DNA of 64,000 nt, from assembly GCF_009877435.1 (NCBI RefSeq), contig NZ_WXEX01000004.1:62001-126000 (forward strand), given 5' to 3'. The stretch's first letter is position 1, and every line of letters begins with the position of its first letter. The stretch is from Heliomicrobium gestii. Lineage in GTDB: Bacteria > Bacillota > Desulfitobacteriia > Heliobacteriales > Heliobacteriaceae. A program made the position numbers and the translations under genes. Shown piece by piece: positions 25,714-34,101 of this stretch. The notes beneath the pieces were generated by a model. The model was not told where the DNA came from and ran no database searches. It was given only the letters and a program-made list of their open reading frames with translations.

Positions 25714-28527
25714 TTACACCAGCGCCCGTTTGCCCGCTGGCGGTCGATACCCCTCCGGCGGTTCGACCCGTTCGACACGGCAGGCGCAAACCTTCAGTTC
25801 AGGGATCTTGGCGACGGGATCGACGACACCGATGGTCAGCTTGTTGACTGCCGCCTCGGCGAAGTGGAAGGAGGTGAAGACCGTCCCTGCCAGGATGCTT
25901 TCAGTCAGTCGCACCGGCAGGGCGATGGCCCCCCGGCGGGTGGACAGGCAAACCCAATCGCCGTCAACCAGGCCGCAGGCGGCGGCGTCACCGGGATGCA
26001 TCTCCAGGTGTTCCTCCGGATAGATCGTCTCCAACCCGGTCCGCCGGCTCATCGTCCCCGTATGGTAGTGAAAGAGGCGCCGGCCCGTGGAGAGCACAAG
26101 GGGATAATCTCCATCGGTCGCTTCTGCCGGCGGCAGGTAGTGAACGCCATGGAAGCGGCCTTTTCCCCGGGTAAAGCGATCCACATGCAACCGGGGCGTT
26201 CCCGGATGCTCCGGCGACAGGCAGGGCCAGCAAAGCCCGCCGTCCCGGTCGATCCGTTCGTGGCTGACACCGCCATAGGACGGAGTGAGGCGGGCGATTT
26301 CCGCCATCACCGCCGCCGGGTCTTCCAAGTCAAAGGGGCGCCCCAGGGCGGCGGCCAGATCGGCCATGATCCGCCAGTCGGGCCGCGATTCGCCGATGGG
26401 CTCGATGGCCTGGCGCACCCGCTGCACCCGCCGTTCCGTGTTGGTGAAGGTGCCTTCTTTTTCAGCGAAGGTGCAGGCCGGCAAGACCACATGGGCCAGT
26501 TGGGCCGTCTCGCTCAGGAAGATATCGACGGCGACGAGGCATTCCAATTGTTGCAAAGCCTCGACGACATGGGAACTGTCCGGGTCAGACAGAACGGGGT
26601 TCTCGCCGACGATCAGCATCGCCTTCAGCGAGCCTGAGCGGGCTGCTTCGAGCATCTCGCCGACGGTAAAGCCCGGCTGTTCCGCCAGGTCGGCGGAAGC
26701 AACGCCCCAGGCTCCGGCAAACTTCGCCCGCACGGCCGGGTCTGTGACCGGCTGGTAGCCGGGAAAAACGTTCGGCAGCGCGCCCATGTCACAGGCGCCC
26801 TGCACGTTGTTTTGCCCGCGCAGCGGGTTGACGCCGCTTCCCTCTTTGCCGATGTGACCGGTCAACAGGGCCAGGTTGGCGATGGCCATCACGTTGTGGC
26901 TGCCGGTGCGTTTCTGGGTGATCCCCATGGTGTAGAAAATGGAGGCTCGTTCAGCCTTCGCGTACCGCCGGGCTGTCTCGCGAATCACCTCCGGCGCGAT
27001 CCCGGCGATCGGCGCCGCCCATTCCGGCGTGCAATCGGCGACAGCCGCCTGCAGTTCGGCAAAGCCTTCCGTCCGTTCCTCGATAAAGGCTTGGTTCGAT
27101 AGTCCTTCCGCGATGATCACATGGGCCAGGGCATTGAGCAGCGCCAGGTCTCCACCGGGTCGGATCGCCAGGTGATTCGTCGCCGCAGCAGCCAGTTCCG
27201 TTTGGCGCGGATCGATGACGACACAGGGGGTCCCCCGCCCGATGGCCTGCAACAGTTTCTGGGCCAAAACAGGGTGAGACTCAGTCGTGTTCGACCCGAT
27301 GACCAGCAAGAAGTCGCTCTTGGCGATGTCGCCGATGGGGTTGGTCATGGCCCCAGAGCCAAAGGCGGCGGCCAGGCCGGCCACCGTCGAGGCGTGGCAG
27401 AGGCGGGCGCAGTGGTCGATGTTGTTGGTGCCGAGGACGGCCCGGGCGAACCGGTTGATCAGGTAGTTGTCCTCATTCGTCGCCTTGGCCGAAGCCAGCA
27501 CGCCGAAGGCATCGCCGCCATGGTCAGCCCGGATGGCCTGAAAACGCTCCGCCACGAGGGCGATCGCTTCCTCCCAGGAGGTTTCGACAAAGCGGCCCTC
27601 CTTTTTCACGAGAGGCCGGCGCAACCGATCGGGGTGGTGAATAAAGGAGAGGCCAAAACGCCCCTTCACACAGAGGTGGCGTCCGTTGACCGGCCCATCA
27701 GACGCCGATGCGACGCCGATGACCTCCTCCCGCCCCGGTTCACCGGCGCCCGGCCGCCCCACGACCTCCAGATCGAAGTTGCAACCGGTGCCGCAATAAG
27801 GACATGTCGTCCGCACCTTGCGGCGCACGTCCCAGGGGCGACCCTTCCCAGCCTTCGTCTTGTCCACGAGCGCGCCGGTCGGGCAGAGAGCGACACAGGA
27901 GCCGCAAAAGACACAGTCCGACTCGCCCAAGGGCCGCTCAAAAGCCGGCCCGACCGTCGTCGCGAAACCGCGTTTTACATAGTCGAGGACATGGCGTCCC
28001 TGCACCTCGGCGCAGACGCGGACACATTTGCCGCAGAGGACGCACTTGTTCATATCGCGCCGGATAAAGGGGTTGCCGTCATCCAAAGGATCATGGCGGC
28101 GTTCCCCGTCCAGGGCAGAGCCGGGAAGGGGAAAGTCGGCGCCATACTCGTAGGCGTAGGTCTGAAGCTTGCAGCGACCGGTCCGCTCGCAGCGCAGGCA
28201 GTCCTTCGGGTGGTTGGCCAGGAGCAGTTCCAGCACCGTCCGGCGCGCCTCAACGACAGCCTCTGTCCCGGTGCGGACGACCATTCCCGGCGATACGGCC
28301 GTGACACAGGAGGGCGGCAGGTTGCGCATCTTCATCATCCCGCCCGCCGTGGCCACTTCGATCTCCACTACACAGAGGCGGCAAGAACCGGGATTGGTCA
28401 ATTCGGGATCGTGACAGAGGGTCGGGATGTCGATGCCGAGTTGCCGCGCCGCTGCCAAAACGGTCGTGCCCGCCGGCACGGAAAGGGCTTGTCCGTCGAT
28501 GGTCAATTCCACTGTTGCGTCTATCAT
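25714..28527 (-). CDS. fdhA: Formate dehydrogenase catalytic subunit, Cys-type
   Basis: 937 aa from ATG 28527, placed well after AGGAGGGAGG. N-terminal NuoG-like part: 2Fe-2S ligands (Cys38, 49, 52, 74), a His-Cys 4Fe-4S motif (HPKDCLRCERTGRC, about 106-119) and two ferredoxin-type clusters (about 162-215). The molybdopterin domain starts with CPYCGTGCNF (242-251). In DHCARLCHAS the residue that is selenocysteine in many homologues is Cys377. C-terminal MopterinBD reaches GYRPPAG near the end. It oxidises formate or reduces CO2 and passes electrons to the nuoF/nuoE-like partners. Fourth gene of the operon. Confidence 0.93.
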   Translation of the reverse strand: MIDATVELTIDGQALSVPAGTTVLAAARQLGIDIPTLCHDPELTNPGSCRLCVVEIEVATAGGMMKMRNLPPSCVTAVSPGMVVRTGTEAVVEARRTVLELLLANHPKDCLRCERTGRCKLQTYAYEYGADFPLPGSALDGERRHDPLDDGNPFIRRDMNKCVLCGKCVRVCAEVQGRHVLDYVKRGFATTVGPAFERPLGESDCVFCGSCVALCPTGALVDKTKAGKGRPWDVRRKVRTTCPYCGTGCNFDLEVVGRPGAGEPGREEVIGVASASDGPVNGRHLCVKGRFGLSFIHHPDRLRRPLVKKEGRFVETSWEEAIALVAERFQAIRADHGGDAFGVLASAKATNEDNYLINRFARAVLGTNNIDHCARLCHASTVAGLAAAFGSGAMTNPIGDIAKSDFLLVIGSNTTESHPVLAQKLLQAIGRGTPCVVIDPRQTELAAAATNHLAIRPGGDLALLNALAHVIIAEGLSNQAFIEERTEGFAELQAAVADCTPEWAAPIAGIAPEVIRETARRYAKAERASIFYTMGITQKRTGSHNVMAIANLALLTGHIGKEGSGVNPLRGQNNVQGACDMGALPNVFPGYQPVTDPAVRAKFAGAWGVASADLAEQPGFTVGEMLEAARSGSLKAMLIVGENPVLSDPDSSHVVEALQQLECLVAVDIFLSETAQLAHVVLPACTFAEKEGTFTNTERRVQRVRQAIEPIGESRPDWRIMADLAAALGRPFDLEDPAAVMAEIARLTPSYGGVSHERIDRDGGLCWPCLSPEHPGTPRLHVDRFTRGKGRFHGVHYLPPAEATDGDYPLVLSTGRRLFHYHTGTMSRRTGLETIYPEEHLEMHPGDAAACGLVDGDWVCLSTRRGAIALPVRLTESILAGTVFTSFHFAEAAVNKLTIGVVDPVAKIPELKVCACRVERVEPPEGYRPPAGKRALV

Positions 28528-28541
28528 CGTCATCCTCCCTC

Positions 28542-30518
28542 CTATCGGCGTATGACCGCCCCGAACTTGCACCGTTCCAGGCAGGCGCCACACTTGATGC
28601 AGCGGCTTTCATCGATCACATAGGCTTCCCTCGGCTTGCCGGAGATGCAGCCAACAGGGCAGGCGCGGGCGCAGAGAGAACAGCCGCGGCACTTGTCCCC
28701 TTCGATGCGGTAGGTCAAAAGCGCGGCGCAGAGGCCGGCAGGGCAGCGCCGGTCGCTGATATGGGCCTCATACTCGTCGCGGAAATAGCGCAGCGTCGTC
28801 AAGACGGGATTGGGCGCCGACTGTCCGAGGCCGCAGAGGGACGTGGACTTGATCACAAGGGCCAGTTTTTCCAGCGCCGCCAGGTCTTCCCCTTTTCCCT
28901 GGCCGACCGTGATCCGCGTCAGGATCTCCAGCATCCGTTTCGTCCCTTCCCGGCAGGGGGCGCATTTGCCGCAAGACTCCTGCTGGGTGAAGTTTAAGAA
29001 ATAGCGGGCGATGTCGACCATGCAGGTCGACTCGTCCATCACGACAAGGCCGCCGGAGCCCACCATGGCGCCCACTTCCAGGAGGGATTCATAATCGACA
29101 GGCGTATCGAGGAGCGATTCCGGCAGGCAACCGCCGGAAGGTCCGCCGATTTGGACGGCTTTGAAGGCCTTGCCGCCCTGGATGCCGCCGCCGATGGCGA
29201 AGATGATCTCCCGCAGGCTGAGACCCATGGGCACCTCGACAAGGCCCGTGTTGTTGACCTTGCCGGTAAGGGCGAAGACCTTCGACCCTTTGGACCGGCC
29301 CACACCCATGTTGGCGTACCAGTCGGCGCCGTGGCGCAGGATGTGGGGGATGTTGGCGAAGGTTTCCACGTTGTTGATGTTGGTCGGCTTGCCCCACAGG
29401 CCTTTTATGGCCGGATAAGGCGGCCGAACGCGAGGCATCCCCCGGTTGCCCTCGATCGACGTCAGCAAGGCTGTCTCCTCGCCGCAAACGAAGGCGCCGG
29501 CGCCAGCCTTGACATGGACATGGAAGGAAAAACCGCTGGCCAGGATGTTTTCACCGAGGAGGCCGCAGGCTTCCGCCTGGGCGATGGCCTTCTGGAGGCG
29601 ACGGATGGCGAGGGGGTACTCAGCCCGCACATAGATGTACCCCCCTTGGGCGCCGATGGCGTATCCGGCGACCAGCATCCCTTCCAACACGGCATGGGGA
29701 TCGCCTTCCAGGACGGAACGGTCCATGAAGGCCCCCGGATCGCCCTCATCGGCGTTGCAGACGATGTACTTCTCTTCCCCTGCCGCGCCGGCGGTGAACT
29801 CCCATTTCTGACCGGTCAAAAAACCGGCGCCGCCCCGTCCGCGCAGGCCCGAACGCTTTACCTCGGCGATGACGGCGGAGCGGTCCATGGCCAGGGCCTG
29901 GAGAAACCCCCGGTACCCCTGGCGCGCCATGTACTCGCCCAGGTCCTCCGGGTTGATGTGGCCGCAGTTGGCCAATACGATCCGGTGCTGGCGCGCGTAA
30001 AAGGGGATCGACGGGTAGCTCTCCAAGACTTCCCCCTCGGGGAGCCGGTAGAGAAGCCGCTCGACGACCTGTCCGCCAACCAGGTGGGCCTCAACGATTT
30101 CAGGGACGTCAGCGGCGCTGACGCGACGATAAAAGGTTTTTCCGGGCTCAACGACGACGATCGGCCCTTGCTCACAAAAGCCATGACAGCCGGTCAGGGC
30201 GATCTGAACATCCTCCGCCATCCCCCGTTCCGCCACCGCCCCTTGGAGCGCCTCCAGCACCGGACGGCCGCCCGAAGCGATGCAGCCGGTGCCGGCGCAG
30301 ACGAGCAGGCGCCAGCGAAGGAACCCCCCTCGCGCTTCCTTCTGGTCTCCTGTCTGGCCGGAAGGTTCAACCGCCTCTATCCGTCTTTGCCGGGCGATCC
30401 GGCATGCGTCGTCATCATGACAAAAAGGCCCCTCAGTGCGACAGCGGACGTATTCCTTGCAGGGTGTGGCCGGTCGATGGGCGCACCGTTCACAGCAAGA
30501 TTGCATCAAACTTTTCAT
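28542..30518 (-). CDS. NuoF-like subunit (NADH/FMN) of the formate dehydrogenase complex
   Basis: 658 aa; ATG 30518 has GAGGAGG eight bases before it. N-terminus has an extra Cys cluster (CCERCAH, then C-rich to about residue 45). Next is a thioredoxin-like 2Fe-2S domain (CAGTGC and GCHGFCEQG), the NADH/FMN-binding core (GLRGRGGAGFLTGQKW, NADEGDPGAFMDR) and the SCGKCAPCREG cluster. Two C-terminal 4Fe-4S ferredoxin motifs end the chain. This HydB/NuoF layout links formate oxidation to NAD(P); the extra clusters are found in soluble, sometimes electron-bifurcating, complexes. Bifurcation with ferredoxin is only a possibility here. Confidence 0.93.
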   Translation of the reverse strand: MKSLMQSCCERCAHRPATPCKEYVRCRTEGPFCHDDDACRIARQRRIEAVEPSGQTGDQKEARGGFLRWRLLVCAGTGCIASGGRPVLEALQGAVAERGMAEDVQIALTGCHGFCEQGPIVVVEPGKTFYRRVSAADVPEIVEAHLVGGQVVERLLYRLPEGEVLESYPSIPFYARQHRIVLANCGHINPEDLGEYMARQGYRGFLQALAMDRSAVIAEVKRSGLRGRGGAGFLTGQKWEFTAGAAGEEKYIVCNADEGDPGAFMDRSVLEGDPHAVLEGMLVAGYAIGAQGGYIYVRAEYPLAIRRLQKAIAQAEACGLLGENILASGFSFHVHVKAGAGAFVCGEETALLTSIEGNRGMPRVRPPYPAIKGLWGKPTNINNVETFANIPHILRHGADWYANMGVGRSKGSKVFALTGKVNNTGLVEVPMGLSLREIIFAIGGGIQGGKAFKAVQIGGPSGGCLPESLLDTPVDYESLLEVGAMVGSGGLVVMDESTCMVDIARYFLNFTQQESCGKCAPCREGTKRMLEILTRITVGQGKGEDLAALEKLALVIKSTSLCGLGQSAPNPVLTTLRYFRDEYEAHISDRRCPAGLCAALLTYRIEGDKCRGCSLCARACPVGCISGKPREAYVIDESRCIKCGACLERCKFGAVIRR

Positions 30519-30532
30519 GTCAGGGCGCCTCC

Positions 30533-31024
30533 TCATTCATACCGGGCCAGGATGGTCGGCAGGCTCTCGGGCGTCAAGCGTCCATGGGTGTCTTCGTCGA
30601 TCATGATCACGGGAGCGAGTCCACAGGCGCCGATACAGGCCACCGATTCGAGGGTATAACGCAGGTCTGGCGTCGTCTCGCCGTCTTCAACCTCCAGTTG
30701 TCGACGCAAGGCCTCGAAAATCCGGGCGCCGCCGCGAACATGGCAGGCTGTGCCCAGGCAAACGCGAATCACATGGCGGCCCCGCGGCGCGAAATGAAAC
30801 TGAGCGTAAAAGGTGGCCACACCGTAGACCTGGGCCACAGGCAACCGCAACGACCGGGCAATCCTCTCCATCACCGGCTCAGGGAGATAACCGTATATCT
30901 CCTGGGCGCCTTGAAGCAAGGGGATCAAAGCGCCCCGCGCCTCCCGGTATTCAGCAAGCAACGCCGTCAGGCGCTGATCTTTTTCTGTTTCGACATGTTC
31001 TTGGCAGCAGTGACATTCAACCAT
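30533..31024 (-). CDS. NuoE-like 2Fe-2S subunit of the formate dehydrogenase complex
   Basis: 163 aa from ATG 31024 behind GGAGGAA; the longer upstream frame is spurious. The thioredoxin-like 2Fe-2S ligands are CLGTAC and CIGACG. PEPVMERIARSLRLPVAQVYGVATFY is family-typical. An extra CHCCQEH motif at the extreme N-terminus is unusual and may bind metal. The stop overlaps the first codons upstream of nuoF; the start overlaps the end of the 5-FCL gene by eight bases, so the operon is tightly coupled. Confidence 0.93.
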   Translation of the reverse strand: MVECHCCQEHVETEKDQRLTALLAEYREARGALIPLLQGAQEIYGYLPEPVMERIARSLRLPVAQVYGVATFYAQFHFAPRGRHVIRVCLGTACHVRGGARIFEALRRQLEVEDGETTPDLRYTLESVACIGACGLAPVIMIDEDTHGRLTPESLPTILARYE

Positions 31025-31598
31025 GAGCGCGTTCCTCCCTGCAGTCGATGACCTGGCTCTCGGTGATGATCTGATCCATCGGAATGTCGTGGTCATCGGG
31101 GTGTATCTCTTTGACGATCTGTAGGTCGAAGGCCAGCGCGATTTTCTGGGCGTCGGCCCGCAAGGAGGGGAGAAAACGATCGTAATATCCGGCGCCATAG
31201 CCAAGACGGTTGCCGAGCCGGTCGAAGGCGACGCCAGGAATCACCACCAGATCGATCGCGGCAGGCGGAACCGGTTTCATTGAAACCGGTTCCATGATCC
31301 CCCAGGTTCCCCGCCGGAGATCGTCCGGGTAGCGGTCGATCCGGCCGGCGATCAGGTGACGCGTAGCCGGTTGGCAAATCGGGACGGCTACCGTCTTCCC
31401 CAAACGCAGGCTCTGGGAAAGAATTTCTCCCGTCAACACCTCCTGGCGAAAATCAACATAAATCATCACCGTCGACGCCGCCGCGTAGGCCGGCATGGCC
31501 AGCAAGCGGTCGACAATGAAACGGCTTTTCCCTTCTATCTCCTCTGATGTCAAGGCGCTGCGGCCTTGCAGGGCCGATTGTCGCAGGCTCTGCTTCAA
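31017..31598 (-). CDS. 5-formyltetrahydrofolate cyclo-ligase family protein
   Basis: 193 aa from a TTG at 31598, chosen since GAGGGTGA lies just upstream and the product then begins KQSLRQSALQGRSALT like the family. C-terminal signature GVAFDRLGNRLGYGAGYYDRF with the ATP/Mg loop is intact. It converts 5-formyl-THF to methenyl-THF with ATP. First gene of the formate dehydrogenase operon, so it couples folate C1 pools with formate. Longer Met starts at 31652 and 31634 are less supported. Confidence 0.88.
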   Translation of the reverse strand: MKQSLRQSALQGRSALTSEEIEGKSRFIVDRLLAMPAYAAASTVMIYVDFRQEVLTGEILSQSLRLGKTVAVPICQPATRHLIAGRIDRYPDDLRRGTWGIMEPVSMKPVPPAAIDLVVIPGVAFDRLGNRLGYGAGYYDRFLPSLRADAQKIALAFDLQIVKEIHPDDHDIPMDQIITESQVIDCREERAHG

Positions 31599-31785
31599 GC
31601 TGTCACCCTCAATCCGACAGAATGTTGTCATACTCATTAAGATTCGTCGCAAAGTGCCTATTCCCTCGTCGACCCAGGTGAGGTTTTATGGTTGCTCCCC
31701 CCTTGCTTGCAGACAGAATCGAGAAAACCGGATTACGGCGATAGCGACAATAGAAAACTCAGGAAAAAGAGAACGCAAAAAAAGG

Positions 31786-31813
31786 CCAAAAAAAAGAAGG
31801 CCCAGAGGCCTTC
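31786..31813 (-). terminator. Terminator after rex
   Basis: GAAGGCC and GGCCTTC pair around CAGA and are followed on the minus strand by eight T. It separates rex from the formate dehydrogenase operon. Confidence 0.85.
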
Positions 31814-31871
31814 GAAACGAATCGGAACAAACGATTGGAGGCAGGAAATGGAGTGGCGTTAGGCGAAAATA

Positions 31872-32549
31872 TCAGCGAACGGCGATCCCGCGAACGTTAG
31901 ACGCCTGGGGTCGCAGACCGTTGTCGTTGAGGTTTTGAGTGAACCGCATCAGGTCAAAGTAGACCGTCAGGTCGACGTTTTGCACCTGCGCTTTCGAGGG
32001 TCCTTTCAAGATGATGGGCGAGAAGTTGAGAATCGCTTCGATTCCGAGGTCGGTCAGTTGCTGGGCGACCGCCTGTACAGAGTCGGCGGGTACAGCCAGG
32101 ATGGCCATCCGAACCCCATGCTCTTTGATGAGCTTCTCCGCTTCTTCCCAAGAAACGACGATCTTGTCGATGATGGTCGAACCGATTTTTTCCGGATCCG
32201 TGTCCACCAGCGCAACCACGTCGAATCCACGTTGACGGAATCCCGGGTAGGCGGCCAGCGAGGAACCCAAGTGACCGGCTCCGACGATGATCACGGGCCA
32301 ATTGCGGTCTTGGCCCAGGAGCTTGCGGATGTTGTCCCGCAGTTCCCGCACATTGTAGCCCACACCGCGAACACCAAATTCCCCGAACATGGACAGATCC
32401 TTACGGACGACACCCGAGTTGATTCCCACGGCATCACCCAACTCCACCGAGGAAATGATCGGGACACCGCGTTCTTCCAACTGTTCAAGGATTCGCGAAT
32501 AGAGCGACAAACGCATGATTGTCGGCTCAGGCACCTTGAAAAACTTCAC
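31872..32549 (-). CDS. rex: Redox-sensing transcriptional repressor Rex
   Basis: 225 aa from a GTG start after AAGGGGATGAG. N-terminal winged helix (about 5-85: SSVELGDAVGINSGVVRKDL). Rossmann NAD-binding domain starts at VIIVGAGHLGSSLAAY (about 90) and carries VDTDPEKIG. The C-terminal swapped helix matches the Rex dimer. Rex senses NADH/NAD+ and represses anaerobic energy genes. I found no Rex-type operator in the local promoter regions, so its targets are probably elsewhere or not visible by eye. Confidence 0.96.
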   Translation of the reverse strand: MKFFKVPEPTIMRLSLYSRILEQLEERGVPIISSVELGDAVGINSGVVRKDLSMFGEFGVRGVGYNVRELRDNIRKLLGQDRNWPVIIVGAGHLGSSLAAYPGFRQRGFDVVALVDTDPEKIGSTIIDKIVVSWEEAEKLIKEHGVRMAILAVPADSVQAVAQQLTDLGIEAILNFSPIILKGPSKAQVQNVDLTVYFDLMRFTQNLNDNGLRPQASNVRGIAVR

Positions 32550-32598
32550 GTCCTCATCCCCTTCATTGATGTCAAATTATGTGCGTTGGGCTTACCTT

Positions 32599-32620
32599 GG
32601 ATATCGTTTGTCCGATATCC
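32599..32620. promoter_or_regulatory. Palindrome in the rex leader (candidate operator)
   Basis: Perfect 8-bp arms GGATATCG and CGATATCC with a 6-base spacer. It lies about 30 bp downstream of the rex -10 box, inside the transcribed leader. It does not match the Rex consensus, which has TTGTG/CACAA ends. Confidence 0.5.
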
Positions 32621-32647
32621 TATCAATGTTTGTCTATCTGTAATTTA

Positions 32648-32676
32648 ACTATACATGCGATAGTTTCCACATGCAA
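32648..32676 (-). promoter_or_regulatory. Sigma-A promoter for rex
   Basis: TTGCAT (32671-32676) and TATAGT (32648-32653) are 17 bp apart on the minus strand. Two TTGCAA-type half sites lie further upstream in inverted orientation. Confidence 0.55.
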
Positions 32677-32730
32677 TACCTTTTTTGCAACTTTTGCGTA
32701 AAGTTTGCAACATTTTTTTTAATCCCCTTT

Positions 32731-32760
32731 TTGACATCTCCTGTCGGTTGATCATATTAT
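32731..32760 (+). promoter_or_regulatory. Sigma-A promoter for the padR gene
   Basis: TTGACA (32731-32736) and TATTAT (32755-32760) are 18 bp apart, about 55 bases before the PadR start. Confidence 0.7.
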
Positions 32761-32814
32761 AGGGGTGGGGGTCTTTTGGTCCCCTTTGATCTGCTCGAAA
32801 GGAGACCATGGGTT

Positions 32815-33237
32815 ATGTCCCGGCTTGTTGACTCTCTTCAACCGGAGGAAAGTTCCCTCCCTTACACCGTGGGCCGCATCAACCGCTTCGTCCAACCGGC
32901 GTTGCTCCTGCTGCTTTCGGAAAAGCCTTCGTACGGCTATGAACTGATGGAACGAATCGGTGAACTGGTCCTCTTGGACGGACCCACCGACCCTGCCCTG
33001 ATCTACCGCACCCTGCGCCGGATGGAAGAAGAACAACTGGTGCGCTCCAACTGGCAGACAGGGGAAAGCGGCCCGGCGAAACGCTGTTATGAGTTGACCG
33101 ACAGAGGTGTCGAGACATTGCATAGATGGGCCCGGGAAATCACACGGCATCGCAGGGCTCTTGACGAATTTTTGTGCCGCTACCGTACGCACTTCAATCA
33201 TTCCCCGCTAACAGACAAGATGCTGGACATCGGTTAA
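32815..33237 (+). CDS. PadR family transcriptional regulator
   Basis: 140 aa from ATG 32815, with AAAGGAGA upstream. Winged-helix PadR pattern: QPALLLLLSEKPSYGYELMERI, IYRTLRRMEEEQLV and KRCYELTDRGVETLHRWA. The short C-terminal helix suits dimerisation. PadR proteins usually repress nearby transporter or stress genes; no obvious target lies beside it, and it has its own promoter and terminator. It is divergent from rex, so mutual control of the shared 265-bp gap is possible. Confidence 0.9.
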   Translation: MSRLVDSLQPEESSLPYTVGRINRFVQPALLLLLSEKPSYGYELMERIGELVLLDGPTDPALIYRTLRRMEEEQLVRSNWQTGESGPAKRCYELTDRGVETLHRWAREITRHRRALDEFLCRYRTHFNHSPLTDKMLDIG

Positions 33238-33250
33238 AAGATGTGGGAAC

Positions 33251-33280
33251 TCCGCTCTCAGAGCGGAATTTTTTGTTTTT
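33251..33280 (+). terminator. Terminator after padR
   Basis: TCCGCTC and GAGCGGA pair around TCA, followed by TTTTTTGTTTTT. Confidence 0.85.
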
Positions 33281-33285
33281 GTCCG

Positions 33286-33329
33286 GAAAAACAGGAAGCC
33301 CCGGAGACCGAGACTGGTTTCCGGGGCTT
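33286..33329 (-). terminator. Terminator after the UPF0173 gene
   Basis: AAGCCCCGGA and TCCGGGGCTT arms (33296-33305 and 33320-33329), followed on the minus strand by CCTGTTTTTC. Confidence 0.75.
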
Positions 33330-33353
33330 TTACGGTTTGTTGTTTGTTGAACC

Positions 33354-34070
33354 TTAGCGGACGTTGCCGTTCAGACTCAACACCTCACCTGGCGACAGGA
33401 TGTGACACTCCGCGTCGGTCTGTTCTGTAACAGACTTTTTGAAGGCCAGGGCATCCTGTTCGATGACCGGGAAGGTGTTATAGTGCATCGGCACGACGAC
33501 GCGTGGGTGGAGCAGTTTGGTGGCATAGAGGGCATCTTCCGGTCCCATGCTGAAGTTATCGCCGATGGGCAGCAGGGCGAGGTCGAGACGCCCCCCCTTC
33601 AGGAAGCACATGTCGATAAGTTCCATGTCGCGGGTCAGGCCCGTATCACCGGCGTGATAGATCGATTTGCCGCCCATATTGATCAGAAAACCGCAGGGGT
33701 TGCCCACCTCGATCTGGTTGTCGCCCTCGACGATCCCCGAACCGTGTACGGCGACCGTAAGGCGCAACCGGCCAAAGGGAAAGTCCCGTTTGCCGCCAAT
33801 GTGCATCCCGTGGGTTTTGGCGCCTTTGCGCTGGCAGTAGCCGGCCAGTTCAAAAGGAGCGATGATGGTGGCGCCGGTGCGTTTGGCGATATCGACGGCG
33901 TCGCCAAGGTGGTCGCCATGGCCGTGGGTGATGAGGATGTAATCAGCGTTCACCTCGTCGGCCTTGACGGGACAAAGGGGGTTGCCTGTAAAAAAGGGGT
34001 CGATCAGGACCTTTGTCTGCCCGTCATCAAGCAGGAAGTTGGCATGACCAAAAAAAGTCACTTGCAACAT
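33354..34070 (-). CDS. UPF0173 metal-dependent hydrolase (metallo-beta-lactamase fold)
   Basis: 238 aa. The metal-binding motif THGHGDHLGD (about 48-57) is present, with further His/Asp ligands in YHAGDTGL and VPMHYNTFP. The N-terminus FFGHANFLLDDG and IDPFFTGNP fit UPF0173. It is a cytosolic hydrolase of unknown substrate. It lies 31 bases downstream of the ChbG/HpnK-like gene. Confidence 0.92.
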   Translation of the reverse strand: MLQVTFFGHANFLLDDGQTKVLIDPFFTGNPLCPVKADEVNADYILITHGHGDHLGDAVDIAKRTGATIIAPFELAGYCQRKGAKTHGMHIGGKRDFPFGRLRLTVAVHGSGIVEGDNQIEVGNPCGFLINMGGKSIYHAGDTGLTRDMELIDMCFLKGGRLDLALLPIGDNFSMGPEDALYATKLLHPRVVVPMHYNTFPVIEQDALAFKKSVTEQTDAECHILSPGEVLSLNGNVR

Positions 34071-34101
34071 GAGTCAATCTCCCTTCGAACGTTCGGTTTT
34101 G

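Noticed and set aside
31599-31795. Possible 6S RNA upstream of the 5-formyl-THF cyclo-ligase gene, as in gammaproteobacteria
   Set aside because: I could not find the long closing stem and central bubble; only short local hairpins are visible.
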